64,000 nt of DNA from Lumbricus terrestris (GCA_949752735.1 OX457041.1:26146076-26210075), one strand, 5' to 3'. Positions 40,900 through 53,239 are shown, counted from the stretch's first letter. Translations and numbers: made by a program. Notes: a model not told the origin generated them from the sequence alone.

Positions 40900-41153
40900 A
40901 GGAAAAAGGGCGCGACGGTAGCTGTTGAATATTCATGAGAACATGAATATTAATGCAACCTTGGCGCGCAGTGATACATCCCAGACAGCAGCCATTCGTT
41001 TGGAGCGGGCGGCGGGCGCGCAATCGTGCAGTCTATTGACCCCCGTCCTTCGTAGCGTATGTCGGTGCGAGTACGGTCAACGTACCGTGGGATTCTTAAC
41101 GTTTTCTTCCACTGATTCCGTGTTTTCCAGGAATAATTTCCGGAGTGGACACC
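40900..41153 (+). promoter_or_regulatory. Putative proximal promoter and leader of the PIM kinase gene
   Basis: A GC- and CpG-rich segment (GGAGCGGGCGGCGGGCGCGC at about 41000) lies within 155 bp of the start codon. At 40928-40951 is a perfect inverted repeat, AATATTCATG-AGAA-CATGAATATT. A pyrimidine tract ending TTTTCCAG at 41130 could be a 3' splice site, so the sequence before it may instead be an intron. No clear TATA box is seen. The promoter call rests on position and composition. Confidence 0.4.
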
Positions 41154-41229
41154 ATGTCGAAGGTTCTGTCGAAACGATTTGGGAATCTGAACGTATTCGG
41201 GTGCGGAAAAGATGCGATCAGCGGAAGAG
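41154..41229 (+). CDS. pim: PIM kinase exon 1
   Basis: Encodes the N-terminal 25 residues ([20 protein letters not shown] and on) and one base of codon 26. Donor GAAGAG|GTGAGT. The ATG context is CACCATGT. Confidence 0.9.
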
Positions 41230-42240
41230 GTGAGTACATGGAGTACATGGTGTAGCGTTGTAGGCTGCTGCAGCGGTTGCGGATCTCCTTTGAGATCGTC
41301 GACGGCCTTGTATTGAGACGCGGGCATATGGCAACGGGAGGGATCATATGAATTGAAGTTCTGTCTGTAGTTAGAATATGCTGATAAAAATATGAGCCAG
41401 AGGGCCAAATATGGGTACAAACTGGCATCATCATGGTCCCATCAGATTTAGTAGGCCTACCAAAATTGTTATTAGAAGCTAATTATTGATTATCATTTAT
41501 TATTTATTTTACCATAGCACCCTCTGAAACTACCGATTCTGATGCCACTTACACTACTACTACTACTACCATCACTGCTACTACTACTTATTCAACTAGG
41601 CATAATGGCATTATTATTATTACTATTATTATTTTTATTATTATCATTGCTGTTTTTGTTGCTATTGCTGTTTTTGTTGTTACTATCAGCTTCTGATTGT
41701 GATAATATTATTATATAGTAAACCATAATATCATTTGGCATACCGATAAACAGCAGTTCATACATATCCTGTGTTTATACAGAATTGTTTAAAACAAACC
41801 ACTGAAGTATGCAGTGAATTTTTGTGCTATATAATAGTTGCGACAAACATAACAATAGTGGCACCAGCCATATTGTAATTGTAATGTAATGGACCATCCT
41901 TCTGGAACCGTCCTTCATTGTTGCATCAATTGGACTCTATGCATCATGTGATTTCAGATGACCTTAGCGCTTAGTTTAGGTAGCAGTCAGTCACGAGTGC
42001 AGCGGTTTTTTGCGCTACTTAAAAATGCTTGTGATCGTATAAGTGTCGCAATGATTGCTTGCATGCAAAAAATGTCATAGTCACTCTCGGTTCCTGAAGC
42101 CGAGCGGGAGTAACGAGCGCATATGGACGACCTTGAGTGCAAATAAAATGAATGGCCCTTTGTGATACTATTCAGAGACGAATAAATAGAGATAAAAATG
42201 TGCAAATAGATACATATTTGCCTACCACCCTGTGCAAGCA

Positions 42241-42310
<70 letters not shown>

Positions 42311-45300
42311 TGCTTGCACAGGGTGGTGCTATTGTTATTTATATATATATATATATATATTCATTTTATATATATATTTATTCATATATATGTATATATA
42401 ATATTTAGTGCCACTTCAGTATAAACATCTCAGAGGCTCAAACATTAGTGCTCTCAAGTTGAATGCTTTCTATTGTTTAGTCTACGATAATAATATTTGA
42501 GCACTCTTAGGTAATATATTCTGCAAGAGAGGCGCCATTATTTGACGCAGAATACATGTCCTCTTTCAGACAAAAAGGAGAAGGAGCCATTTGAACTTGC
42601 CTACGAAGTTGGAACCATCTTAGGGAGTGGCGGCTTTGGGACAGTCTATGCTGGAGTTCAGAAGTCTGATGGAAAACTGGTAGGTGGAAGTAATTAGTTA
42701 GTACTGTGAGACTGAATGAATGAATAGCCTTTGTTGTCCAGCCTTCCTTTGTAGCAGCCTTATGGAAAGATGGGAATATCTTTAGTCTGTCATGGTGTGC
42801 TTCATGGTGTTATATAAATTTCTGATTACTTGAAATTTCTTGGCTGCTATTACGTTAAATGGTTGAAGTTGTGCCAGCTAATAGGTTGCAGCTGTAGACA
42901 TCTATAGTGCCTCTGGCATGAAACTCGAATTTTGGCTCTATCTGGAGGTTTAAAATGGCAGAACTGACAATATACACTTTCTGTTTATCATTTTCTGTTC
43001 ATTTTCCATATTGTGTCAAATCTATGTAAAGAGTCTTTAGTGTGTTATTTTAATTTCTATGCTAGAGTTGCACAGGGTGGTGCTATTGTTACAGTTTAAC
43101 ATGTGAAATTTTATATGTTAATTTTGAGTGTATTACATTTGTGTATGTGTGTGTTTTTTTCAGGTTGCCATTAAGCACATTGGAAAAGCCAAAGTCTCCG
43201 AATGGACACAGGTGTGCAGAACTTTTTTCTTATTTCATTCTGGTAAAAAGTTGGTCTGACATAATTGTTTATTTGATATATTTTTACATTTATTCTGCAC
43301 TGAAAGTGAGCAGAGCTGATTTGTGCAACTTGCAATCCTGGCAGTACATATATCAACTGTTGCCATGGAAATTAGTACATAGCAACTGTTGCCATGGAAA
43401 TCACATCCAACTAATCAAATCAGATTCACTTAAGTGATCATTGATTCATTCCTTATATATTACACAATACTTCAACCCTTTGTCAACCAACATGTAGTAA
43501 ACGGTGTGGGAAACCTATAGGCCTACTCTTGTTGGGTGAAGGGTCATAATTTATTTGGTACGTAAAGGAACAATGGCTCAGTTTTTGCATTGTTCTTTTC
43601 CGACGCAGGTCAACGGGAGGAACATTCCAATGGAGATTGCGCTGCTTCAGAAGGTCGGTGCCGTCGACGGCGTCGTTAAACTCTTGGACTATTACGAGCG
43701 GCCGGACAGTTTCATCCTGATCATGGAGCGACCCGATCCAGTTACCGACCTCTTCGACTACATCACGGAGCAGGGCTTCCTGTCCGAGGACGTCGCCCGC
43801 GGCTTCTTCCGCCAGATCCTCACGACCACGATGGCTGTCCATCGCGCTGGGGTCGTCCACCGCGACCTCAAGGACGAAAATGTGCTCGTTGAGCGCAACT
43901 CGATGCAGCTCAAGTTGATCGATTTCGGATCGGGGTCTTTTCTTCGCGACACGATCTACACCGAGTTTGAAGGTGAGTGTTGGAGTCTTGTGACATCGAC
44001 AGAAAAGTATTGTTACGGGATCATGAAACATTGTTCTTGTTGTCTGGTGCGTAACTTGCGCTCTGACTTGTTGTATTGTGCCATTGTTATAGATGTTGTT
44101 GTTGCTTAACGGCACTGTCGTATCATGGTTGATTGGTGTTGCCCTCCTCCGTTCTCCAGGCTTGGGATTGGCTCTGCCGATGTATGAGCGGTGGCAGAGT
44201 GCATGTTGTAGCTGTGACGGGCTGAGACCTATATTCTGCTTGTTTATGCAATGTTATATACGTATGGTTTGGCTGTAATGTTGGTGCATGGTGCCATTTG
44301 GTGTCATATTGATCTATAATAATTATGGTGTTACTGTCTTGTTTCGACAAACCTCTTGAATACCCTGGATGGATATTATTGTATGGATGCGATCATTTAT
44401 ATATAGCACATTTTAGCATCTTCAGAGATCTATGCTAATTAATACACGACTATCAAGGCATATTCATGAGAAAGTAGCCTGAAATCGTTCGAAATGAATA
44501 TTCTGATTGAAAATGATTTGCACTCGTAGATTCAATTCTGACCATTTTGTAGTAAAAAAAACTGCATGGATTAAAATCTGCTCCTGCATTTTCTATCTGA
44601 CCTATTTTGGTGTGAGACAATAATACCATAAAATGGTAGTTGCCTATTCTCCAATTTTAAAGGCGAATATTGTACTTCTGCTTTTTTAATGACTATCGAT
44701 TGATTGCACCTGGCTTGACGCCATCTCTTCTGCTTTTCTGTTTTGCGTGGGCTGGCTCTTTCTCTCTTTTTCGTGCAGCAAACATTTCACGAGCCACTGG
44801 CGTGGGCGAAGAGCATATGATTTCATAACATTTAATTCTGAATTCTGGATGTCTTGGTGCATTGGGAGCAGTGTCTTAAACTGCGGCCATTAATTTAGTA
44901 ATTTTGGCTTGTAATTGCAATCCTTTCTCTTCAATATTGCCGAGACCCCCCCGCCTCCCAGTGACGTCTGTGGACAACTAGTGTGCTGGTTTGGGCCGTC
45001 AGCTGTTTGGCGGGACAGTGCAGATGTTGGCATTTATTGATCTGTAGGCCTTTGCTATGGTAACTGATATGCATGAATTATTGTTGAAGTCTGTCGTGAG
45101 TGGGGCTGGGGTGGGATGGGTGGGTGAGTGGGTGGCCAATGGGAGCTAATCGATAACCAACAGATGGTTGGCTAGGTTTGCGCCAGGGGCAGATGGGGTG
45201 GGGTGTGTTTCGCATGTGATCAACTGGCGTCTGTTTTTTTGTTGCCGTTCTATGACGTTGGCTGTGATAGTAAAAAGGTTTTTGCCTCAAAGCAATTCGG

Positions 45301-48300
45301 ATTTGGTTTTACATTGGGTTTTTGTTATAAGAATTTAGGCATGGGATAATTATTTGAATTTAAGTTAGGATTTTTGGATTTAAGTTGCTTTACAAAATAA
45401 GAATTGTTTTAGTTGCTTTGTGAAATAAGGATTCCGGGTTTGTTTATCTGCCACTAGACCTCGGATAAGTTGCTCACCATTGTCTGTAAGAAATGCAATG
45501 GGAAACCACCTCACCATCTCATTCTCCGGGAAGGGGGAGGCTTTGAGCCCAATGGACTTGCCTTCAGGCAGAGAACTTGTCATCATCATAGGGTGCTTAG
45601 AAATCTGATTTTCAGAATTGTAAATTATTTAGTGTGCCTTGAAGAGCCTAGAGTGCTCTGGAGTTACTTTATTAGAATTTCATGAAATGCTATGCAAATT
45701 GAAAATTCACTGTACATAAGCTTTTTGCAAGATTATGACTTCAACATTTGGGACGAACATTAAAGCACATGAAAAATAAGTGATTGTCTAGATTTATGTG
45801 GTGACTCCTTCACGTTTTATTGAATCCATGTTGATCCAACTTTGAGGACCGTGTCAAGTCTGATTCATGCGGAGGATGAGCAGGCGTGTGATAATTCCCC
45901 ATCCAAGCGGCGACTAGATTCCAAAGGTCCTGTGGTTGACCTAGGAGGCAAGGCACCGAATGATCCTTGGTGGAAGGAGGGAGGGAGTAGGGAGGGAAGG
46001 TAAGGGCGGTTTTATTGCTTCTGTCCTGCGTATCTGAGGAGGCGAAATGCCAGGCGTGCCTTGTGGGTGTTGGCTGGTTGACTGTCGTCTATGGGGCATT
46101 ATTTCAAAGCACAGTGTGCGTGTGGAGGACAGGAGACGTTTGTTTACGTTGTCCCCTCCCTTTAATGGAAGACGACGACGACGACGACTGCCATCTGGGG
46201 ATGAGAATCATCGTCATCGCATGGTGTATAGACCACTGACGCCCTCTGCTGGTTGGTGGCGGTGGCGACGGTGATGTTTTTGCAGACGTGGGAATGAATT
46301 GCTCGTGGGAATTGCTCCCAGTTCACGCGGAATGGCTGTTCACTCAGTTGGCAGGTATTTGCGGTTAGAAGGGGGTGGGGGTAAGGCGGGTCACAGGGGG
46401 AGGGGGGGGGTAAGGCGGGTCACATGCGTCGGGTTAGATAAGGGTTGAGAGTAAGACGCCTCGTTGCGTTAGATTCTTTCATTCCCTATAAACAAGAGGC
46501 TCTAAAGAAGATCAGATAAATTATAGTAGCAATAATAGTAAAAATAATTCAGTTTGTCAATAATATTGAATATTGTGCGTGATACTACACAATATATTTC
46601 TTATTGTAACGTATCTGATGTGTATGTAGTAGGCTACTCGCTATTTACAATACATAAAATGTATGAGTGTATATGCAATCTTTGGTGTATATGTAAGTAT
46701 TCACTTGTATAATATATAGCCTAGGCATCTTTAAATATTATATATATGATATTTATATGCGTGATGAATTTATTGCATGCTCATGTGGGTAAATGTAAAC
46801 AAGTTGAATGATTTCGTGGGAACTCGAGCGACTGGACGCCACTGCGCCTACTCTTGCAGTGCAATTCCCAAGCCATGGTAGCGCCATTCCCAAGCCATGG
46901 TAGCGCCATTCCCAAGCCATGGTAGCGCCATTCCCAAGCCGGTCTAAAGGTTAAGAGCAACTCAAATGACCTTTGTTATGGCACAACAACAACTAACCAA
47001 AGTTACCATGAACCAATCAGTTCCACGGACGTGATAAATACCCTTACCCTGTCCGATGTGATTTTCGAACGGCGCAGACGTTGCCCAGTGCGCAAAGGCC
47101 GTCGTCACCCGAGCGTCGGTTGGCAGCTTGCCAAAAAGCCCTGTTGTCCATAGACATCAATGCTACAGTGCTGCGCTGGCAAGTTGCCAACCACCGACTC
47201 CATCCAATTAGACACTGCGTGCGCTGGGGTGAAGCTATTTATAGGGACGCGGCGTCTGGTCGGCAGATGGACGGAAGGGCGAGGGGAGGCACCCGGTACA
47301 GAGGCACAGCAGCGCTTTGGGATGGGCTGGTGGATCCGGGCGGGAATCTTTAACGGGCCAGGATGAATTATTGGTCTAGACTGCTTGCTACTGGTGCACA
47401 GGAGACACCGAAAATTACGGGAAGGGGGATGGCGGGATTAGATGGAGTCCGTCCGTCCGTCCAGCTGAAGACTTAAACGTTTCCGATTGCATTAGTTGAT
47501 GACCACAACGATGATGAACATGCACTGAATGATTCAGAAAGATAGACAGACAGACAGACAGACACATAAATTATATGCACATACAGATAGATATAGAGAC
47601 AGATACAGGTAGATACATACATAATTATGATGTATTAAGATGCAGAGAGAGCATGAGAAATGGAGAGACAGACAGACGGACAAGACCATGGCCAGATGCA
47701 TATGGCTCCATCTTTTGTGTATGCATACTTGTATTTTTAACCAGAAATAGGCGTAATAATTTTCTTCTTACTTATACGCACCCTAGCCGAGATGCTGGCT
47801 ATGAACTGGTAGATTGACAATAAAAAATACGGAAGTGGGTGGATTTTATTATCTCGTGATTAAATCTGCTCTCTCGCTTTCACATCTCGTAATTTGATTC
47901 AGTTTCATATTAAATTATCTATGCAAATGCGATTCATTTTTCTATACAGTACAGTTGATTGATGAGATTACGCTTAAGCATCTGTAGAAAACATTTGACA
48001 AACGGATGATTCCACCGAGAGTTCATTGCCCCTGTGATGAATGGTAGCATGTAGGATGAGATTTGTGGAGAGGATCTCCTCTGTGGTCTTACCAGTAGCA
48101 GTGCTAGGGGCTAAACCCCCCTAAAAAAGGCCAGTGAAATGGAAAATTTCCTCCGTGAAGACTCAGCCCCCAAACTGAAATCCTAGCACCACATTACCTG
48201 GAACCTGCAGTTCTCAATCTCTATCAATGGTTGTGGTAGGACTCCTGTTCTCCGTGCGATAGACGACGCCTTTGCGGCTTGGACCTTCTGCCTTCTAGTT

Positions 48301-49523
48301 GTCACACCAGAAGAGTGCGGTCCTAACTTCTTCCAACCACATTGTCTATTAGTTTCTAACATGACAAAATAAAGAACGATGCTTGTCGCAAGAGGACAAC
48401 GGTCCGACTCGATGATGGAGATGTTTACTTTGCCACTTAACTTATACATACACACCACTCAACTTATAAAATACATACACTTACCTTAGTCTGTGCTTTA
48501 TGCATTCTGTGTTGCGTTTCTTATGTATGAGCCTGTGATTCACTCTGATGCATTACCAAAAAAATTTGTTTTGCAATGTATTATTTTATTACTGTTTACC
48601 ATTTTGGTTTCGTTTGTGGTTGTAGGTACACGAGTGTACAGTCCTCCAGAATGGATACGAAGCCACAAGTACAACGCCGTACCTGCGACCGTCTGGTCCC
48701 TTGGTGTGCTTCTGTACGACATGGTCTGCGGAGATATTCCGTTTGAGCGCGACGAGCACATCCTACGAGCGAGCATTTCGTTTCGTCGAGCAGTTTCTGA
48801 AGGTGAGTTTAGAGCTGGGAATTGTTCTAGAATGTTTTGACAGTGTTAGAGCTGGGAATTGTTCTAGAATGTTTTGACAGTGTTAGAGCTGGGAATTGTT
48901 CTAGAATGTTTTGACAGTGTTATCCAATCGTATTGGAGGCTAATTCAGAGTGGGTGTTGAGTGTATGTTTGTGAGTGTTTTAGCAGCAAATTTGCTCATT
49001 CGCATGTGGCATTGCTTGTTTCGCATGTAGCAATGCTTGCGATGTGCAGTCAAATTGATTTCAGTATGATTACTGTGTGGATGGTTTAGCACTTATAAGT
49101 GCCCAAGTTGTATAAACTATGTTTCAAAAATATGGATACTGGCATCCATTTTATTCAGAGATGTAAGTTAAATTCCCCGGTTATCGCGCTGCAACCCTTC
49201 TTGCAATTTCACTGCAATTTTTCTTTAACGATTTTCCAACAGTTTTGCTTGCATTTAGTAAAGTTTGCAGAATTTCTGCACAGAAATTCTGCAAACTTGC
49301 TCAGTGCACCGTGGTTTTCTGTTTGTATAACTTGAACTGATGGTTGCATTTTATCATTGTATGTTCTGTCATTGTTTCTGTAGATGTCCAAGACCTGATC
49401 AGGACGTGTCTTTCTCTCTCGCCAGAGGACCGTCCGACTCTCGAGGGTGTCCTAGAGCACCCTTGGATGCAGTCGAACGCGGCCGACATGGACAGCACAA
49501 ACCTTCAGACGATCAGCTTATGA
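41154..49523 (+). CDS. pim: PIM-family serine/threonine kinase gene, six exons
   Basis: Six exons (41154-41229, 42570-42679, 43164-43211, 43609-43972, 48626-48802, 49384-49523) join in phase to 915 nt, 304 residues plus stop. Every border obeys GT/AG. The product shows a glycine loop GSGGFG (44-49), the ATP lysine K66 in VAIK, and the alpha-C E87. It also has the PIM hallmark hinge [13 protein letters not shown] with P122 replacing a backbone H-bond donor, the catalytic loop HRDLKDEN (162-169), DFG (183-185) and SPPEW. PIM kinases are constitutively active and short (vertebrate PIM1 is 313 residues, also six exons). They phosphorylate basic-consensus substrates in cytosol and nucleus to promote survival and translation. 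There is no regulatory domain. Activity is normally set by mRNA and protein level, which suits the AU-rich 3' UTR. Confidence 0.95.
42225..42326. repeat. Perfect 102-bp palindrome with (TA)n centre in PIM intron 1
   Basis: CCACCCTGTGCAAGCATTCA at 42225-42244 is exactly mirrored at 42307-42326 around an AT run. The right shoulder and its flank, TTGCACAGGGTGGTGCTATT, recur at 43071-43090 in intron 2. Confidence 0.95.
42570..42679 (+). CDS. pim: PIM kinase exon 2 (glycine-rich loop)
   Basis: Acceptor CTCTTTCAG|AC, donor CTG|GTAGGT. Reads [20 protein letters not shown] and [12 protein letters not shown], the N-lobe start of the kinase fold. Ends in phase 0. Confidence 0.95.
43164..43211 (+). CDS. 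pim: PIM kinase exon 3 (ATP lysine)
   Basis: A 48-bp exon between TTTTTTTCAG and GTGTGC, reading [16 protein letters not shown]. It carries the catalytic lysine K66. The small size and the phase match the vertebrate PIM exon order. Confidence 0.93.
43609..43972 (+). CDS. pim: PIM kinase exon 4 (catalytic core)
   Basis: Acceptor CCGACGCAG, donor GAAG|GTGAGT. Codes for the alpha-C helix, hinge, HRD and DFG motifs. This exon is distinctly GC-richer at third positions than its flanks. A long antisense open frame over it is a shadow. Confidence 0.97.
46862..46940 (+). repeat. 25-bp tandem repeat (CCCAAGCCATGGTAGCGCCA), three copies
   Basis: Three nearly perfect units of TTCCCAAGCCATGGTAGCGC and CA lie inside intron 4. 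Confidence 0.92.
48098..48195. mobile_element. Decayed hAT-like MITE (CAGTGCTAGGGG end)
   Basis: The left end CAGTGCTAGGGGCT, the interior GGAAAATTTCCTCCGTG and AACTGAAATCCTAGCACCA resemble the CAGTGSCGGCGCYAGG family. A target duplication could not be confirmed. Confidence 0.5.
48626..48802 (+). CDS. pim: PIM kinase exon 5 (activation and P+1 loops)
   Basis: Acceptor GTGGTTGTAG, donor GAAG|GTGAGT. Reads [20 protein letters not shown], then [20 protein letters not shown], typical of PIM kinases. The intron downstream opens with a perfect 37-bp triplication. Confidence 0.96.
48811..48921 (+). repeat. 37-bp perfect tandem triplication next to exon 5 donor
   Basis: Three identical copies (48811-48847, 48848-48884, 48885-48921) of a unit starting AGAGCTGGGAATTGTTCTAG. 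The first begins 8 bp after the exon 5 splice donor. Confidence 0.97.
49384..49523 (+). CDS. pim: PIM kinase exon 6 (C-lobe end)
   Basis: Acceptor TTTCTGTAG. Reads [20 protein letters not shown] and [10 protein letters not shown], then a short tail ending TISL and TGA. The arginine of PEDRPT is the conserved C-lobe residue. Confidence 0.94.
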
Positions 49524-52500
49524 CGGGGTCAAACGTCGCTTAGGAAAATTCCAGAACCGCTCATCATTCCTTTTGTCTTCTCAGACAATGACGACGTCTG
49601 GTGCGGAGACAGACGTTCAGCGCCAGTCTGAGATTCGTTCGTTGTTCTATGGTGCTCTTCGATGTTCATTCATTCGAGTCCTTAAAACTGACAGTGTCAA
49701 GAAATGACAGTTGCGAGATGATCACTGCTGGTCCATCTACGTCTACTTCCTGTGTCTAAGTGTTCTTCTTAACTAGGTAACTTGGCAATTTGTGTGCTAT
49801 GTGCACATACATCACTGCTGTGTGCGCCCAAATCAGGAACAGGTCAACAACGCGAGACTGATGTAGAAGGAAATGCGATCCGACAAATCCTCCGTTGCAG
49901 TGCTTGAGACGTGTGACATGCCGCTTGTCGTTTGTGCCGTTGTTTGTTGTTTCTGTGTTTTTTGTGTGGTAGGCTAGCCTGGGTTTCTGTTTATTTATTA
50001 GGGGGGTATGCGTGGAAGAAGTGCGAGGAGCTATTGTCAGTTTAAGGTTTCGGCTATTTATTCAAGTGACTGTTGTTCGTGCATACGTTGCTCAGTGCAC
50101 CGTGCGTTTCGATCTGAAAGGACTGAGTCGCTTTGTGCGTTTGTTGCGAAATGCTGGCAGCATCATCGTGCGTTTCGGAGTTTGTTCTGTTGACTGTTGA
50201 GACGACTGCCGACGACAATGTGGCAGCGTTTCTGTCGTCCTGTACATAACCTGCAGCTGTTGAACCGTTTGATGTTGTACACTTAGGCAAGTTTTTAACT
50301 GTAGACCACTTCTGCGTAACGATAAACAGTACGTGTGTGCGTATCATCGGAACAATGTCACCTAGGAGAATTACTGTACAGCGATGTTTTCCATGATCCG
50401 CCTTAACTACTGTTTATTGATCGTCTTTTGTGGTCGATTTCTTTTTTTGTGTCTGCTCTGCATGTTTTGCTTGATGCTTTCCGCCGCGAGAATTTGTCCG
50501 TTTTTAGGCGACGCAAGATTTATTGTAAAGATTAATTGTGTAGTATTTATTCGGCTAGATTGACGTGATAGTCTAGGTTTAACATGCGGGACTGCCAAGT
50601 GAGAGGTTTGTGGAGTGGGAAGGGAATGCTACTAACTCCTGTTTTGGGTTCAGGGTCTGCTATGGTTAGTGCGGTTTGGAGAGTACTGCCATCTATCTGT
50701 CCACAGTGCTATTGTTTTCTCACAGCAAAGTCGCTGGAAAACAATGGCATAACCGTCACTGTTGGCTGAATAGTCCGATGTTTTTTAGTATTTATTCTGT
50801 ACAGTTGTGTGGGCGAATTGGTGCGGTGATTTGTTTAGCTGTCGGTCAAAGAGTTAACTGGGTTCAAGACTTTAACCCCGGTGAGGCCAAGTTTTGTTAT
50901 AATGAGCATTCTTTTTGCTGTGTGCGTGCTCGAAATAATTTATTGCAAAGACGTCAACTCGGGAGAAACGTATTAGCCAACGACTCTTCACTTGAAAATC
51001 TGAATATCTGGAGGCTTAAGGTTGCTGCTGTTGGCATACTCACGGTCAAAACATTTGAGTAGCCCATTTTCTTGTTGGTCCGTCTTTGTAAACTTTCGGA
51101 TCCACCGTTAACGTTCCGAGTTGTACCAATGATTTTGACTGTGCAGCTTGACACTAAATTTAAATAATTAATGATTGTTCTGCTGTGTGTGTGTGTGTGC
51201 TGCCTTTGTTGAAACGAGAGTGCCCCTGAAATGTTCATTAAAGTGGTATAGTCTGAACTGTTGGTGTGTAACAAAGTTGGCAAACTTCCTTGTTTCTGGA
51301 TTATCCCCAACTGAAACTTGTTTTGTTGCCCTTGTGTAATTGTTAAGGAAATGAAATGAAATGAGAATATTTGGGATACGATTTTTCCAGGATATTTATT
51401 AATACGGCTCTGGACTTGAGTAGGCCAAGGTCCTCACCTCGGCTGCCTTATTGGGCGACAGTAGCGCCAGCAACGTATGGAGCTGTGGGAACTGCAAAAT
51501 TCTGGGCATCTTCCATGCATTAAATATTACGCCATTAGGCCCCTAGCAAATAGAAATTTGATATCTTTTGGTTTTTATCTTTGTGACCTTGCCTTCCCAG
51601 CAGTTTCAGTCAGCATAAGATTTCTCTTTTTGATAGAATAGCCTAAGCGTTGGGTGAACGCTGATAAAAACGTCTGACCGAATCTGATAAGCGTACGGAT
51701 GCGGACGTGAAATTCACGGTTGTCTAGTCTAGTCGATATTGGGTTATCTGTGTGAGATATCAACACATGCTGCAGCTGCCTAGTTTGTTGTCGTAGATTT
51801 AGTGTGCCGAGCAGTTTTTGGTCTGTACGTCCTTGTCATTTCGAAGCAGTAAACGGCGAACAGGCGTTCCTATTTATAAACGGTTCATAAGTCACTCCGC
51901 GTCTTCTTTCGACGCCTTTGTTACCTACATGCCCAGTCTGTAAAGTTTGGTTTCGAACTAAGCTACAGTGATTGTCTTTTCGTTGCTGTTCTGCGCCAAG
52001 ATGGACGACTTTCAAGCCATGCCATGTATTGTTGCACACTTGGTCACGATGTTTAGCTACGGTGCACCTTCAGAATATGATGACTTCAGAGTGCTTCCAT
52101 ATTATACTTGCAATCGAGTTCTGTCCTGGTTACGTAGCGGTAACTAGCGGCTGAGCAAACGGAAGTGACTTTATGCAGCGCTAGTATTTATTGAACTGTG
52201 CAACTGACGTAGATGGATCTCCTTGATCTTCCAGACTTCCAGCGTATATATCGTGAGGCCTAGTCATTGCCATGGTTACTAAGGCGCTACTTTTAAGCAT
52301 CAGCTTAATCATTTCACCAAAGAAACCTTAAATGCAAGTAAACGGTGGCAACTGTTTGAACTGGACGATAGTTTCATGTGAAATTTAAAGCCGAGTTTTG
52401 CGTGCGTTTGTGCTGCCTGTTTTGCATGCGTTTGTGCTGCCTATCTAAGACCGTTGTTGAGCCGTAAGTTTCCCTGAATTGTTTTCCTTCCGAACACCCG

Positions 52501-52580
52501 ACGATCTGTATTTATTGTGAAATGAATGTTAAATGAGAATTTTTTGGGTGAAAAATAAAGTTTTGGTTGCTCATGAACGA
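49524..52580 (+). promoter_or_regulatory. pim: PIM kinase 3' UTR with AU-rich elements and poly(A) signal
   Basis: No other gene is recognised from the stop codon to the AATAAA at 52554-52559, so a 3' UTR of about 3 kb is likely. TATTTATT occurs seven times (49992, 50055, 50544, 50789, 51393, 52185 and 52509, approximate starts). These match the AUUUA-type AU-rich element core that destabilises short-lived mRNAs, a known property of vertebrate PIM1 transcripts. An alternative ATTAAA signal lies at about 51237 and would give a shorter UTR. Confidence 0.65.
52554..52559 (+). terminator. pim: Poly(A) signal AATAAA of the PIM gene
   Basis: AAAAATAAAGTTTTGGTTGC: a canonical hexamer followed by a T/G-rich stretch, the expected downstream element. 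Confidence 0.6.
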
Positions 52581-52839
52581 ATTTGTCTATTTTATCTCTT
52601 CAACTTAAACTTAGGCCATAGAAGTATAAAGTAGTAAGTGAGGGGAAATGATATTATGAAGGCCCCACACAATTGTAATCTCCTATGTATGTAGCATACA
52701 TTTATTATTGTAGGCTGTATCTGTGCATTTACACGAATCCTTATAAGAAATGATTAAACGAGTGTTGATCTGCATCTTAGACTAATACCGAATTGACCAG
52801 TAAGAATAGAAATACACCTGTTTGTGTGTATAAATTATT

Positions 52840-52960
52840 GTATATAATATATATATATATTATATATATATATAATAATATATCTAATATAATATCTATT
52901 AATATAATATAATAATATATATAATTATATATATAGTTATATACACACTGACACACATAT
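52840..52960. repeat. TATA/ATAATA low-complexity cluster
   Basis: AT-only sequence of interrupted TATA and ATAATA repeats. Confidence 0.9.
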
Positions 52961-53239
52961 ACATAATATAATATCACCTATCGCTTTCAAATGGCTGGCA
53001 TCAGAAAATTGATCATACTGATGATGAAACAAACAGGTGTGATAGAATTACCTCTATATTAAATTAATTAATCGAGTCGATGAATGCTGCTTGCTATGGA
53101 TTATGACCTGGATTCGAGAGGAGGGCAATTAGAGACGCGGTCGGTCACCGACCTCAGCCACAACCAACGTAGGCGGTGGCCGCGTCGTCTGCGTGTTCTG
53201 TCTGCAGTCGGTCACCTACCTTTAGTTGTTTACGCCTTG

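Larger units (their letters stand above)
43973..48625 (+). other. PIM kinase intron 4, 4.65 kb, no gene inside recognised
   Basis: The intron holds T- and G-rich unique sequence, a GGAGGGAGGGAGTAGGGAGG stretch near 45980, G-rich repeats near 46370-46430, a 25-bp tandem at 46862-46940 and a decayed MITE at 48098-48192. Several open frames of 60-90 codons have no recognisable domain. Confidence 0.6.

Noticed and set aside
43483..44115. 210-codon minus-strand open frame over PIM exon 4
   Set aside because: It is the antisense shadow of a GC-rich conserved kinase exon, and the plus-strand reading has all the kinase motifs and splice sites.
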